A stretch of DNA of 64,000 nucleotides from Clostridium nigeriense (GCF_900086595.1 NZ_LT575472.1:653045-717044), one strand, 5' to 3'; positions 1-9,049 are shown, counted from the first letter of the stretch. Made by a program: numbers and translations. The notes: generated from the letters alone by a model not told the origin.

Positions 1-5
1 AATGA

Positions 6-1001
6 ATGGGTAGCTTTGAATATGATAAATATAAGTTTTCAATGAAGTCTCCGGCTAATTTAGCTTTAGATGATATAATTGAAAAGAGAGAAGAAGAAAT
101 AGAAAGATTAAAAGAGGACTTATTAAATTATAAAATATTAATTAAAGATTTAATTCATGAAGAAACATCATATATTCTTAGAAATAAAATATTAAATATA
201 GCTTACTTTATAATAGAAGAGGTTGAATTATTTGATTACTTAAACTCTACAAAGAAGTTTCCAATAAATAGGTTATTGAAAAGAACACCTATAGATAAAG
301 AGTTTTATCAAGAGTGGAAGGAACATATAATAACGTATGTAGTAATACTATCTAATCCAAACTACAAGTATTTACAAGAATATATACAAATAGAAGAGGC
401 TATTAATATTTTAGGTTCAGAAGAAATTATGCAAGTAAAAAGAGATGAAGAACATAGAGGAATAATACTTTCTAAAGGAATAAATTCTGCTATAATCTTA
501 ACTTCAAAAGGAGAGTTTATAAAAGTTAAAGCTGGAAAAGATAATAAGGTAGGAGAAGACTATATTGGCAAAGAAAGCTTTAAATTAAAGAAGTATAAAT
601 TACAAATATCAATTTTTCTTACTATAATAGTAGCTGTCCTTATAATAGGGTTAGTTCAATATAAATTAATAGATAAAACTATTGTTATAGAGACAACGTC
701 AGCAATTACTTTAGAAGTTAATAAATTTGATAAAATAATAGATGCCTATACCCAAACTGAAAAGGGAAATAAGATGTTAGAGGTATTAAATATAAATAAT
801 TCTGAAATAGATACTTCAATTAAAGAAATTTTAAATTATGCCATTGATAATGAAATGATACCTGATGAGGGATTTTTAATAACTATAACAGGAAAGCCAT
901 TAAAGTACAATGCATTAGAAAAAACAGAAAAATTTATTGAAGAAAAAGAGTTAAAGGTTAAATTAAATAATTCTGGAGATGAACATAAAGTAAGTCCTTA
1001 A
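6..1001 (+). CDS. Sigma-I C-terminal region fused to RsgI-type anti-sigma factor (5' end at window edge)
   Basis: 331 residues. Residues 1-127 resemble the C-terminal half of RNA polymerase sigma-I ([21 protein letters not shown], then KKFPINRL...[14 protein letters not shown]). Residues 148-190 resemble the RsgI N-terminal cytoplasmic domain (HRGIILSKG...[14 protein letters not shown]). One membrane segment follows at 199-217, then an extracytoplasmic region like the RsgI middle domain. Known family roles: SigI directs RNA polymerase, and RsgI is its membrane-bound inhibitor. Here both lie in one open frame. Sigma region 2 is absent from the window. An in-frame TGA lies at 3-5, just before this ATG, so the N-terminal half must lie upstream, in another frame or as a separate gene. 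M142 (base 429) could be an internal start for a free RsgI. rluF follows 17 bases later. The domain calls are fairly sure; gene integrity is unknown. Confidence 0.7.
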   Translation: MGSFEYDKYKFSMKSPANLALDDIIEKREEEIERLKEDLLNYKILIKDLIHEETSYILRNKILNIAYFIIEEVELFDYLNSTKKFPINRLLKRTPIDKEFYQEWKEHIITYVVILSNPNYKYLQEYIQIEEAINILGSEEIMQVKRDEEHRGIILSKGINSAIILTSKGEFIKVKAGKDNKVGEDYIGKESFKLKKYKLQISIFLTIIVAVLIIGLVQYKLIDKTIVIETTSAITLEVNKFDKIIDAYTQTEKGNKMLEVLNINNSEIDTSIKEILNYAIDNEMIPDEGFLITITGKPLKYNALEKTEKFIEEKELKVKLNNSGDEHKVSP

Positions 1002-1018
1002 AAATAAAAGGTGGTAAT

Positions 1019-1789
1019 ATGAATCAAGATAATAAATACGTAATAGTACATAAAGAAAGAGGTCCTGAAATAAGATTAAATAAATTTATAAGTGAAACAG
1101 GTTTTTGCTCAAGAAGAGAAGCTGATAAGCTTATAGAAAGTGGGAGAGTAACTGTAGATGGAATAAAAGCAGTTATGGGAACTAAGGTTAAAGAAAGTGC
1201 AAATGTAAAGGTAGATGGAAAACCTATTAAAAAAGTAGAGGAATTAGTGTATATTGCTTTAAATAAACCAGTTGGAATAACTTGTACTACTGAAAAAAAA
1301 GTTAAAGGTAATATAGTTGATTTTGTAAATCATGAAAAAAGAATATTTCCAATTGGAAGATTAGATAAGGACTCTCAAGGATTAATTTTATTAACTAACG
1401 ATGGAGATATAGTTAATAAAATTCTAAGAGCTGGTAATAATCACGAAAAAGAATATATAGTAACTGTTGATAAACCTATAAACAATAAGTTTATTAAAGA
1501 TATGTCAAATGGTGTTAAGATTTTAGGTACTATAACTAAGAAGTGTATTGTTAATAAGATAAATGAAAGAACTTTTAGAATTATATTAACACAAGGAATG
1601 AATAGACAAATAAGAAGAATGTGTGAAGCCTTAGGATATAGTGTAGTAAAGCTAAATAGAATTAGAATAATGAATATAAAGCTAGGTAATTTAAAAATTG
1701 GTAGTTGGAGAAATCTAACGGATGATGAATTAAAAAAATTAAATTCATTAATAAGCACTTCAGGAAAAACAAAAGAAGTTGATGAATAA
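1019..1789 (+). CDS. rluF: 23S rRNA pseudouridine synthase, RluF type
   Basis: 256 residues. An S4 RNA-binding domain lies near residues 18-65 ([20 protein letters not shown]). A RsuA/RluB/E/F catalytic domain follows, with the catalytic Asp in [10 protein letters not shown]. The stretch [15 protein letters not shown] and the block [16 protein letters not shown] match RluF, which in E. coli makes pseudouridine 2604 in 23S rRNA, better than RluB. The ATG is preceded by AGGTGG. It lies 17 bases after the sigma-I/RsgI gene and probably shares its transcript. A terminator follows at 1816-1863. The family is sure; RluF over RluB is likely. Confidence 0.9.
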   Translation: MNQDNKYVIVHKERGPEIRLNKFISETGFCSRREADKLIESGRVTVDGIKAVMGTKVKESANVKVDGKPIKKVEELVYIALNKPVGITCTTEKKVKGNIVDFVNHEKRIFPIGRLDKDSQGLILLTNDGDIVNKILRAGNNHEKEYIVTVDKPINNKFIKDMSNGVKILGTITKKCIVNKINERTFRIILTQGMNRQIRRMCEALGYSVVKLNRIRIMNIKLGNLKIGSWRNLTDDELKKLNSLISTSGKTKEVDE

Positions 1790-1815
1790 TAAGATTATTA
1801 TGATAAAATAACTAG

Positions 1816-1863
1816 AAATAGTCTGTATATTATAAAAGAATGTAATATATGGACTATTTTTTT
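1816..1863 (+). terminator. Intrinsic terminator after rluF
   Basis: Arms AAATAGTC (1816-1823) and GACTATTT (1852-1859), extended inward by TATATTA/TAATATA, with a T run at 1857-1863. Confidence 0.8.
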
Positions 1864-1877
1864 CATTATCAAAAAAG

Positions 1878-2247
1878 TTATCCACAGGCTTTAAAGTAGC
1901 ATTATATAAAGGTTTATGGACAAGAATAAAATCTAAATATAAAAATGTAAAAATAAAATATGACTTTACGCACATAATCCACAAGACCATGTGGATAAGT
2001 TGTGTAAAGAGTGTTGAAAGCTATGTTAATAATTATCAACATATTGCAGATAATATAATAATGTAAAAATTAATAAAAATAATAATTTTCAAAAATATTA
2101 TGTGTATATAGGAGAAAATCATATGAAGAGAATCTATAAAATACTTATAATTACCTTTATAACAATAAATATATTCAGTAGTTATCCACATGCTATGTTG
2201 ATATATATTAATAAAATTAATGTCGAAAACCCAATTCTTGTGGATAA
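1878..2247. promoter_or_regulatory. Cluster of DnaA boxes
   Basis: The consensus DnaA box TTATCCACA occurs exactly four times in 370 bases: 1878-1886 (+), 1990-1998 (-), 2182-2190 (+) and 2239-2247 (-). Near matches lie at 1975-1983 (TAATCCACA) and 2033-2041 (TTATCAACA). The last two exact boxes lie inside the next gene. The rest of the 1790-2122 gap holds the rluF terminator and no gene that I can see. The boxes could bind DnaA to control the downstream gene or to titrate DnaA. A chromosomal origin is unlikely because dnaA, dnaN and rpmH are absent. Confidence 0.6.
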
Positions 2248-2827
2248 AGTTATAAAAGAAAAGACTAACTTTATAAATATCGATGTAGAAATTCCTCAAA
2301 TTGTGGGACTAATAAACAAAGAAAAAGAAAATAATATAAATAATGAAATTTTAAGTTGGGCTAATAATTGGATAAAGGATACAAAAGATACAAGTAATGA
2401 ATTAAAGCCTACTATTCCTTATGAAATGCAATCAAGATATGTATTAACTAATGATAAAGAAATATTGAGTTTTTACATAGATTATTATCAATTTAGTGGT
2501 GGAGCTCATGGAATAACAACTAGAAATATGTATAACATTAATATTAATACTGGAGATAAGGTAATGTTAAAGGATTTATTTCAGGAAGGATATGATTATA
2601 AGACTTTTATAAATAATGAAATTTATAAAGAAATTAATAAGCATCCTGAATATTACTTTACAGGAAAAGAAGGATTTAACGGAATTAAGGATGATCAAGG
2701 CTTCTATATAAATAATGAAAAAATAATAATACATTTTCCTTATTATGAAATAGCTCCATATGTTACAGGAATGCCAGAGTTTGAAATTGATTATAAGATA
2801 AATACTAATTTATTGAAACAAAGTTAA
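2123..2827 (+). CDS. Secreted DUF3298/DUF4163-type protein
   Basis: 234 residues from the ATG at 2123, chosen because AGGAG lies at 2110-2115; a longer in-frame GTG at 2102 has no ribosome site. An N-terminal signal peptide or anchor (KRIYKILIITFITINIFSS) is followed by a region typical of DUF4163/DUF3298 proteins such as PdaC and RsiV. The mark is the block YYQFSGGAHGITTRNMYNIN, then GDKVMLKDLFQEGYDY and a C-terminal FEIDYKI. These modules occur in extracytoplasmic proteins and anti-sigma factors; I cannot assign a reaction. DnaA boxes lie upstream of and inside the 5' end. A hairpin repeat follows at 2862. Confidence 0.75.
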   Translation: MKRIYKILIITFITINIFSSYPHAMLIYINKINVENPILVDKVIKEKTNFINIDVEIPQIVGLINKEKENNINNEILSWANNWIKDTKDTSNELKPTIPYEMQSRYVLTNDKEILSFYIDYYQFSGGAHGITTRNMYNININTGDKVMLKDLFQEGYDYKTFINNEIYKEINKHPEYYFTGKEGFNGIKDDQGFYINNEKIIIHFPYYEIAPYVTGMPEFEIDYKINTNLLKQS

Positions 2828-2861
2828 TAAATAATTAAAATCACAATTAGAAAACAATAAA

Positions 2862-2957
2862 AAGTATTAAAATATCATATCCAGGACGTAGCAAGCCTCA
2901 AGTCACTTTGCTATGATATTTTAACACTTCCAAAGTGAAGAGCGGAAATTATAAAAA
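2862..2957 (+). repeat. Hairpin repeat family A, copy 1
   Basis: A 17-bp stem with one mismatch (2862-2878 with 2913-2929) encloses a loop holding GTAGCAAGCCTCAAGTCACT. A tail follows, with CAAAGTGAAG and then GGAAATTATAAAAA at 2944-2957. The loop core and tail recur at 25284-25382; the core also recurs inverted at 52316-52399. The stem sequences differ but still pair in each copy. It lies downstream of the DUF3298 gene. Confidence 0.6.
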
Positions 2958-3066
2958 TAAGAAACTCTTGAGTTATCAAAAGTTTCTTATTAAATTTAAT
3001 TTGAGTAATTTGGAACAAATTACATCCTTAATTATACATTTTTAATTTTAAATTCTACATTTAAAA
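2958..3066. repeat. MITE-like AT-rich repeat family B, copy 1
   Basis: Two internal hairpins (AAGAAACT/AGTTTCTT at 2959-2988 and GTAATTTG/CAAATTAC at 3005-3023) are followed by a conserved 3' end, ATCCTTAATTATACATTTTT. The same layout recurs near 17690, 41930 and 57012 with different hairpin sequences. Confidence 0.45.
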
Positions 3067-3087
3067 AAGGCACTTAGTGCCTTTTTT
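3063..3087 (-). terminator. Terminator of the P-type ATPase gene (bidirectional form)
   Basis: GGCACTTAGTGCC palindrome flanked by an A run (3063-3068) and a T run (3081-3087), so it can work on either strand. It abuts the ATPase stop codon. Confidence 0.8.
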
Positions 3088-5750
3088 TACGCCACTTGGC
3101 TAATATTTTCTTTTTCTTCAGTAATATTTTCTTTAGAAGGTTTATTTCTGTTATAAAGGTCTCTTATAACTTTAACTACTTGGATTATTAAAGTTGGAAT
3201 AAAGGCAAATAAGTAAATATAACCTATTTGTGAGCCTGTTAATGGAGCAACTTCAAATAATCTTTGTAAAAATGGTACAAATAAAACTGAATTTAATAGT
3301 AATAATCCTACACCAAAGGCCATCCAACTATATCTATTGGAGAATAATCCTATAGAGAATATAGATTTATCTCCTCTACAGTTGAATCCATGGAATAATC
3401 TTGCTAAGCAAAGTGTTGAAAATGCCATAGTTGAAGCAACATTACTATCAGTCTTTAAACCCACATAGAAAGCTGCTAAAGTAAATATAGAAATAACTAA
3501 ACCTTCAAGAAGTATTTCATATACAAAATCTTTAGATAAAATTGAAGAATTTCTTGATCTTGGTTTATCTTTTAATAAATCTTTTTTTGATTGTTCCATA
3601 CCTATTGCAATAGCAGGTAAGCTATCTGTTAGAAGATTTATAAATAGTAAATGTACTGCATGGAATGGCATTGGTAGAGCCATTATTGAAGTATATAGTA
3701 CTGATAATATACCAGAAGTATTACCTGATAATAAAAACTTAATAGAATTTTTAATATTCTTATAAATATTTCTTCCATTAGCAACAGATTTAACTATAGT
3801 TGCAAAGTTATCATCTGTTAATATTACAGATGCAGCATCTTTTGAAACTTCTGTTCCTGTAATTCCCATTGCAATACCAATATCAGCTTGTTTTAATGCA
3901 GGAGCATCATTAACACCATCACCAGTCATAGCTACAATTTCATTGTTTTCTTGGAAAGCTCTAACTATTCTTATTTTATGTTCTGGAGAAACTCTTGCAT
4001 AAACTGAAATATGCTCTATGTTTTCTTTTAATTCTTCATCTGTCATCTTATCTAACTCAATACCTTCGATAGCTCTATCTCCATCTCTTAAGATACCAAT
4101 TTGCTTTGCAATTGCAGAAGCAGTGATCTTATGATCACCAGTAATCATAACAGGTTTAATACCGGCAGTTATACAATCTCTAACAGCTGCAGCAGATTCT
4201 TCTCTTGGAGGATCTATCATAGATATAAGTCCAATGAAGGTATAATTATTTTCATCTTCAAGGGATAAGCAACTTGCACAAGGAACTTCCTTGTATGCAA
4301 AGGCTAAAACTCTTAAACCACTTTGAGATAATTGTTTATTAGCATTTATTATATTTTGCTTATCTTCATAAGTTATATCCCTAACCCCTGAAGAAGTTTT
4401 TATTTTTACAATTCTATCTAAAAGCACATCAAAAGCACCCTTAGTAAAAATTAAATATTTATCGTCAAAATGATGAAGTGTACTCATAAGCTTTCTATCA
4501 GAGTCAAAAGGTATTTCTTCTAATCTAGCGTAATTTTTTCTTATTTCAGCTTCATCTAATGATAATTTATGTCCTAAGTTAACTAATGCAACTTCAGTTG
4601 GGTCACCTATTTCAACGCCATCTTTTGATGTTGAGTCATTACATAATATGGAACTAGAAACTAAATAATTTGAAAGTTCATCTTTAATATCTAAATCTTC
4701 ACCATCAATTAATTTATTATCTAAAAATACTTTTTTAACAGTCATTTTATTTTGAGTTAATGTTCCAGTCTTGTCTGAACAAATAACTGAAACTGAACCT
4801 AAACCTTCAACAGCTCTAAGCTTCTTTACTATAGCATTTTCTTTAGCCATTTTTTGTGTTCCAAGAGCTAGTACAATTGTTACTATTGAGCTTAAAGCTT
4901 CTGGAATAGCAGCAACAGCTAAGGCAACAGCAAACATAAGAGAGTCTAGTATAGTAGTTCCTCTATAAAGACTAAGGCCAAAAACTAATACACAAACAGC
5001 TAAGATACCAAAGGCAAGTTTTTTACTAAAATCATCTAAGCTAACTTGAAGAGGTGTTTGCTTTTCTTGAGTTTCTTCCATTAAGTTAGCAATTTTACCA
5101 ATCTCAGTATTCATACCAGTTCCAGTAACTACTACTAATGCTCTACCATAAGTAACAAGGGATCCTGAGAATACCATATTTTTTTGATCACCTAAAGCAA
5201 TCTCTTCTTTTTCAATAGTATCAACAAATTTATTTACACTTTCTGACTCACCAGTTAGAGAACTTTCATTAACTTGAAGTGAGAAGTTTTCAATTATTCT
5301 ACCATCAGCAGAAATCATATCCCCAGCCTCTAATATTAAAATGTCTCCAGGAACTATTTCCTTAGAAGGAATTTCAACCTTCTTACCATTTCTATATACT
5401 TTAGCACTAGGAGCTGATAAAGCTTTTAAACTATCTAAGGACTGTTCAGCTTTAAAATGTTGTACTGTTCCTAATATAGCATTAAGAATAATTACAGCAA
5501 AAATAACTAAAGTACTTTCTAAGCTACCAGTTATTGCAGAGATAATTGCTGCTGCAATTAAAATTAATACTAATAAATCTTTAAATTGACTTAAGAATAC
5601 TTGAAGAACAGTTTGTTTCTTTTTTTCAGTTAGTTGGTTAAGACCGAACTTTTCAAGATTTTCACTTAGTTGCTTGTCCGATAAACCATCTTTAGAAACA
5701 TTAAATTCTTTTAATACTTCTTCATAAGGTTTTGAAAAATAATTTTTCAT
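3087..5750 (-). CDS. P-type cation ATPase, Ca2+/Mn2+ type (P2)
   Basis: 887 residues from the ATG at 5750, placed 8 bases after GGAGG. An in-frame TTG at 5765 overlaps that ribosome site and is rejected. It has an N-terminal cation-ATPase domain, TGES actuator motif, PEAL in membrane helix 4, phosphorylated Asp in SDKTGTLT (about residue 326), MTGDGVNDAPAL hinge and a C-terminal membrane domain. This matches PMCA/SERCA-like bacterial ATPases that export Ca2+ or Mn2+ across the plasma membrane. It is a single gene behind a yybP-ykoY element (5876-5955), which senses Mn2+ in known cases. This supports Mn2+ export, as inferred for related ATPases of lactococci and streptococci, though Ca2+ remains possible. 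Confidence 0.9.
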   Translation of the reverse strand: MKNYFSKPYEEVLKEFNVSKDGLSDKQLSENLEKFGLNQLTEKKKQTVLQVFLSQFKDLLVLILIAAAIISAITGSLESTLVIFAVIILNAILGTVQHFKAEQSLDSLKALSAPSAKVYRNGKKVEIPSKEIVPGDILILEAGDMISADGRIIENFSLQVNESSLTGESESVNKFVDTIEKEEIALGDQKNMVFSGSLVTYGRALVVVTGTGMNTEIGKIANLMEETQEKQTPLQVSLDDFSKKLAFGILAVCVLVFGLSLYRGTTILDSLMFAVALAVAAIPEALSSIVTIVLALGTQKMAKENAIVKKLRAVEGLGSVSVICSDKTGTLTQNKMTVKKVFLDNKLIDGEDLDIKDELSNYLVSSSILCNDSTSKDGVEIGDPTEVALVNLGHKLSLDEAEIRKNYARLEEIPFDSDRKLMSTLHHFDDKYLIFTKGAFDVLLDRIVKIKTSSGVRDITYEDKQNIINANKQLSQSGLRVLAFAYKEVPCASCLSLEDENNYTFIGLISMIDPPREESAAAVRDCITAGIKPVMITGDHKITASAIAKQIGILRDGDRAIEGIELDKMTDEELKENIEHISVYARVSPEHKIRIVRAFQENNEIVAMTGDGVNDAPALKQADIGIAMGITGTEVSKDAASVILTDDNFATIVKSVANGRNIYKNIKNSIKFLLSGNTSGILSVLYTSIMALPMPFHAVHLLFINLLTDSLPAIAIGMEQSKKDLLKDKPRSRNSSILSKDFVYEILLEGLVISIFTLAAFYVGLKTDSNVASTMAFSTLCLARLFHGFNCRGDKSIFSIGLFSNRYSWMAFGVGLLLLNSVLFVPFLQRLFEVAPLTGSQIGYIYLFAFIPTLIIQVVKVIRDLYNRNKPSKENITEEKENISQVA

Positions 5751-5818
5751 TAATGATTCCTCCAAACTTTAATAATAAAATTTTTTATAAATCCATGAGT
5801 CTTTAATAAGAGTTTCAT

Positions 5819-5880
5819 AAAAAAAGAGAGACTCTTAATACAATTTTTATATGAATATAAAAACTGTATTAAAAGTCTCG
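5819..5880 (-). terminator. Riboswitch expression platform: terminator
   Basis: On the minus strand a long hairpin pairs GAGACTTTTAATAC with GTATTAAGAGTCTC, extended by TTTTTATAT/ATATAAAAA, and ends in seven T (complement of 5819-5825). Its 5' arm overlaps the 3' strand of the riboswitch P1 stem, so the two structures exclude each other. Confidence 0.8.
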
Positions 5881-5955
5881 TAACCAAATTGGTATATAAC
5901 ACCAGACCTAAAGGCCGCGAATGTTGACGTTATATTTTTTACTACTCCCTCTTAA
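5876..5955 (-). promoter_or_regulatory. yybP-ykoY manganese riboswitch aptamer
   Basis: Read on the minus strand it begins AAGAGGGAGTAG (conserved GGGAGUAG), continues with CGTCAACATTCGCGG and GGTCTGGTGTTATA, and closes with GAGACTTTT. These match the conserved features of the yybP-ykoY family. P1 can form between AAGAG and CTTTT. Because P1 competes with the terminator at 5819-5880, ligand binding should allow read-through: an ON switch for the ATPase. The motif was matched by eye, not by covariance model. Confidence 0.75.
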
Positions 5956-5978
5956 TGGAATATTTAGTTTATATTTTA

Positions 5979-6007
5979 ATTCTATGATGAATTAAAAAAA
6001 ATGTCAA
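5979..6007 (-). promoter_or_regulatory. Promoter of riboswitch-ATPase transcript
   Basis: Minus-strand TTGACA (6007-6002), 17-base spacer, TAGAAT (5984-5979), about 25 bases before the riboswitch. The other bases of the 5751-6094 gap hold the riboswitch and the start region of the divergent gene. Confidence 0.7.
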
Positions 6008-6094
6008 TATATAATATTTGTATTTTCTAAAATTTCACAAAAAATAATACACCGCATAATATATAACATAGTATTTACATGGAGTTGAAAATTA

Positions 6095-7162
6095 TTGATA
6101 TACGGGCTAATATTAGCAGGAGGAAAAGGTACTAGACTTTATCCTTTATCTAGATCCGCAAGGCCTAAACAATTTTTAAAAGTAATTAATAACAAAAGTT
6201 TTCTACAAAATACAGTAGATAGAGTATCACCATTAATTAATAAAGAAAATATTTATATAGTTACTAACAAAGAGTATGAGGATAAAGTAAAGGTAGAACT
6301 AGGAAACATTAATTCAGGCAATATTTTCACAGAGCCAAAGAATAAGGAAACTGCAACATGTATTGGTTTATCAGCTGTTAAATTATTAAAAAAAGATAAC
6401 GATGCTATTATGGTTGTTTTACCTTCTGACCACCATATAGAAAATGAAAAGGTGTATATTGAAACATTATCTCAGGCTGTAGAGATTGCGAATAAAAGAA
6501 GAGGCATAGTAACTCTAGGAATAACCCCTACAAGAGCAGAAACTGGTTATGGGTATATTGAGATGGGACAAAGACTTCAATCTGATATACCTACGTATAA
6601 GGTAGCAAGATTTACAGAAAAACCTAACTTAGAGGTAGCAAAGGATTTTCTTTTAAAAGGAAGTTATTTGTGGAACTCTGGAATGTTTATATTTAGAGCA
6701 GATGTAATACTAAGAGAAATAGAAAAATATCTTCCAAAGCTATATAAATCCTTAATGGAAATTTATAAGCATATAGGAGAAGAGGATGAAGAAGAAGTTA
6801 TTAATGAACAATATTCATTAATAGATGGAATATCTATAGATTTTGGTGTTATGCAAAAAACAAGAAAAGCCTATGTTATTAAAAGTGATTTCATTTGGGA
6901 TGATATAGGTAGTTTTTCAGCTTTAAGTAGATATTTAGGAGAAGAAAAGAATAATAAAGCAAGTGATAATGTATATCTTCAAGATAGTGAAAACTGTGCA
7001 GTTTTTGGAGAAAAAAATTTAATTATAGGCTTTGGATTAAAAGACTTAATAGTTGTAGATGCTGGAGACGTTATATTGATTATGGATAAAAATAAGGAGC
7101 AAGAAATTAAGCACTTATTAAATGATATAATTGATGAAGGTAAGTATAGAGATTTTATGTAA
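6095..7162 (+). CDS. manC: Mannose-1-phosphate guanylyltransferase
   Basis: 355 residues, TTG start after GGAG (6081-6084). The N-terminal nucleotidyltransferase signature is LILAGGKGTRLYPLSRSARPKQF. The block FTEPKNKETATCIGLSA, then VLPSDHHI, FTEKP and LWNSGMFIF, are diagnostic of ManC/Mpg enzymes, which make GDP-mannose from mannose-1-phosphate and GTP. The length fits the short form without the C-terminal phosphomannose isomerase domain of bifunctional AlgA/ManC. GDP-mannose feeds cell-surface glycans. It is a single gene, divergent from the ATPase and ended by a terminator at 7199. Confidence 0.9.
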   Translation: MIYGLILAGGKGTRLYPLSRSARPKQFLKVINNKSFLQNTVDRVSPLINKENIYIVTNKEYEDKVKVELGNINSGNIFTEPKNKETATCIGLSAVKLLKKDNDAIMVVLPSDHHIENEKVYIETLSQAVEIANKRRGIVTLGITPTRAETGYGYIEMGQRLQSDIPTYKVARFTEKPNLEVAKDFLLKGSYLWNSGMFIFRADVILREIEKYLPKLYKSLMEIYKHIGEEDEEEVINEQYSLIDGISIDFGVMQKTRKAYVIKSDFIWDDIGSFSALSRYLGEEKNNKASDNVYLQDSENCAVFGEKNLIIGFGLKDLIVVDAGDVILIMDKNKEQEIKHLLNDIIDEGKYRDFM

Positions 7163-7198
7163 ATTAAATTATCTGTGATAAGAGATGATTTGTAAAAA

Positions 7199-7250
7199 TT
7201 AAGGTTATAATTTAAACGTAAGTTTAAGTTATAACCTTAATTTAATTTTA
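7199..7250 (+). terminator. Terminator after manC
   Basis: TTAAGGTTATAA (7199-7210) pairs with TTATAACCTTAA (7229-7240), with inner TTTAAAC/GTTTAA and a T-rich tail. Confidence 0.75.
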
Positions 7251-7356
7251 TGAGTTTTTAAGTTTATATATATGAATTTTTTTATGTAAACATATTCTAT
7301 ATAAGTTATGATAAAATATACATATAGTAGTATGAGTATTAAAGGGGGAAGAGCAT

Positions 7357-7749
7357 TTGGGTAAAGGAATTAGCATTCAATGTAGGAAATGCGGCTTTAG
7401 TGCTACATTATTCGAAGGATTGGGTAGTCGAACTAAAGAATTTGAAGACTTTAGAAAAAGTCTAAATAAGAAGGATAATGAATTTATAGAGTATATATTA
7501 AACAAAGGTACTACAAAAGAAATAAAACATCGTAACTCTTATGGTAAATGCAATAAATGTGGTGATTTATCTACAATTAATTATGTTGAAATTAAATATG
7601 ATGAAAATAAATCCTTTACTTTAGAACATAAATGTCATGTTTGTGAAGGATTCTATAAAGCAATTACAATGGAAGAATTATTAAATAGCAATTGTCCATC
7701 TTGTAATTATGAAAAATTTGATAGCTTTATGATGATGGACTGGGATTGA
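7357..7749 (+). CDS. Zinc-ribbon protein of unknown function
   Basis: 130 residues, TTG start 8 bases after AAAGGGGGAA. Four CxxC pairs are visible: CRKC near residue 9, CNKC near 67, CHVC near 92 and CPSC near 112. These would form two zinc ribbons. There is no signal peptide or membrane segment, so it is cytoplasmic. The charged middle part has no motif I recognise. It is a single gene between two terminators. Its role is unknown; nucleic-acid or protein binding is only suggested by the zinc ribbons. Confidence 0.75.
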   Translation: MGKGISIQCRKCGFSATLFEGLGSRTKEFEDFRKSLNKKDNEFIEYILNKGTTKEIKHRNSYGKCNKCGDLSTINYVEIKYDENKSFTLEHKCHVCEGFYKAITMEELLNSNCPSCNYEKFDSFMMMDWD

Positions 7750-7788
7750 TTAAATAGGAAAATTATCTTAATGAATATTAAACTAATT

Positions 7789-7842
7789 TAAATTTGTATG
7801 TGATTTGATATTAATATTAATTACGTACAAATTTATTTTTTT
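7789..7842 (+). terminator. Terminator after zinc-ribbon gene
   Basis: TAAATTTGTA (7789-7798) pairs with TACAAATTTA (7826-7835), followed by a T run to 7842. Confidence 0.75.
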
Positions 7843-7975
7843 ATTCCTTAGGAAATCATGAGGTTTTTATTTTATTTTTGAATTAAATTCTGAATATTAA
7901 ATTAATATTTTAATTATAAATTTTAAATTATTAATTTTTGGTGTATAATCAAATAAAAAATCAAGGAGATAGGCA

Positions 7976-9049
7976 ATGAATGTTGAGAAAAAAAGAGAAT
8001 TTATAATAAGTACAATATATGTGCTAATAATCACAGCAATAATATACGTAACTATTAAGTATGCTTTAGGATGGTTTTTACCTTTTGTAATAGGTTTTGG
8101 AATAGCATTTATGCTAAAGCCATTAATAAACATAATTACTAAAAAACTTAAAATTAATAGAAAGATTGTAGCTGGATTAACAGTTTTAATATTCTATGCC
8201 ACTGTTGGAGCTCTATTTACATTACTTATAGTTAAACTATCTATTGCATTAAAGGATGTCTTTACAAGGTTACCTAGCATATATGTTAATAGTATAGAGC
8301 CAATTCTTATTGAACTTTCTAGTAATATTGAAGATATATTAATTAAATTAGATCCTACACTAATGGATGCTATTAGAGAGATGATTTCTTCTTTAATGGA
8401 ATCATTAGGAACAATTATATCTAGTATATCTTCTGGAGTAGTATCATTTATTTCATCTACAGTATCTGTAGTGCCAAGTTTCTTTGTAATTGTAATATTT
8501 ACTATTATATCTTCCTTTTTCTTTGCAATGGATTATATTAATATTACAAGCTTTATAACTAGGCAATTTTCAAATAAATCAAGTAGTATAATTTTTGATG
8601 TTAAAAATTATATTGTAGGAACATTATTTAGACTTGCAAAGGCATATTCAATTTTAATAACTATAACATTTGTAGAGTTATCAATAGGTTTATCTATATT
8701 AAAAATAGAAAATGCAGTATCTGTAGCATTAATAATTGCTTGTGTTGATATATTACCTGTACTGGGAACTGGTGGTATAGTAATACCTTGGATATTTATA
8801 GAATTATTTAAGGGAAATGTCCCTTTAGCCATAGGCCTAACAATAATTTATGTATTTATCACAGTTGTTAGAAATATTCTTGAACCTAAGATAGTTGGAG
8901 AGCAAATAGGATTGCATCCATTAATAATGTTAATTTGTATGTTTATTGGAGTTAAATTATTTGGATTCTTAGGATTATTTGTATTACCAATTATAGTTAT
9001 AATATTAAAAAATTTGAATGATAGTGGAAAAATTAAAATATTTAAATAA
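7976..9049 (+). CDS. ytvI: AI-2E family membrane protein, sporulation YtvI type
   Basis: 357 residues, ATG after AAGGAGAT. About seven or eight hydrophobic segments are seen: two near the N-terminus (residues 11-50), one at 65-85, and a group from 145 onward. The C-terminal block VRNILEPKIVGEQIGLHPLIMLICMF is the hallmark of the AI-2E/PerM family (PF01594). Family members of this length in spore formers are called YtvI and are linked to sporulation; the transported substrate is not known. A possible -10 TATAAT lies at 7944-7949. The family is sure, the sporulation role is by homology only. Confidence 0.8.
   Translation: MNVEKKREFIISTIYVLIITAIIYVTIKYALGWFLPFVIGFGIAFMLKPLINIITKKLKINRKIVAGLTVLIFYATVGALFTLLIVKLSIALKDVFTRLPSIYVNSIEPILIELSSNIEDILIKLDPTLMDAIREMISSLMESLGTIISSISSGVVSFISSTVSVVPSFFVIVIFTIISSFFFAMDYINITSFITRQFSNKSSSIIFDVKNYIVGTLFRLAKAYSILITITFVELSIGLSILKIENAVSVALIIACVDILPVLGTGGIVIPWIFIELFKGNVPLAIGLTIIYVFITVVRNILEPKIVGEQIGLHPLIMLICMFIGVKLFGFLGLFVLPIIVIILKNLNDSGKIKIFK

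Noticed and set aside
1878..2247. Chromosomal replication origin
   Set aside because: The DnaA boxes are real, but dnaA, dnaN, rpmH and gyrB, which flank oriC in Firmicutes, are absent, and no AT-rich unwinding trio was clear.
1760..2299. Minus-strand open frames (76 and 87 codons) after rluF
   Set aside because: They run through the terminator, DnaA boxes and the start of the DUF3298 gene; no ribosome site or family resemblance.
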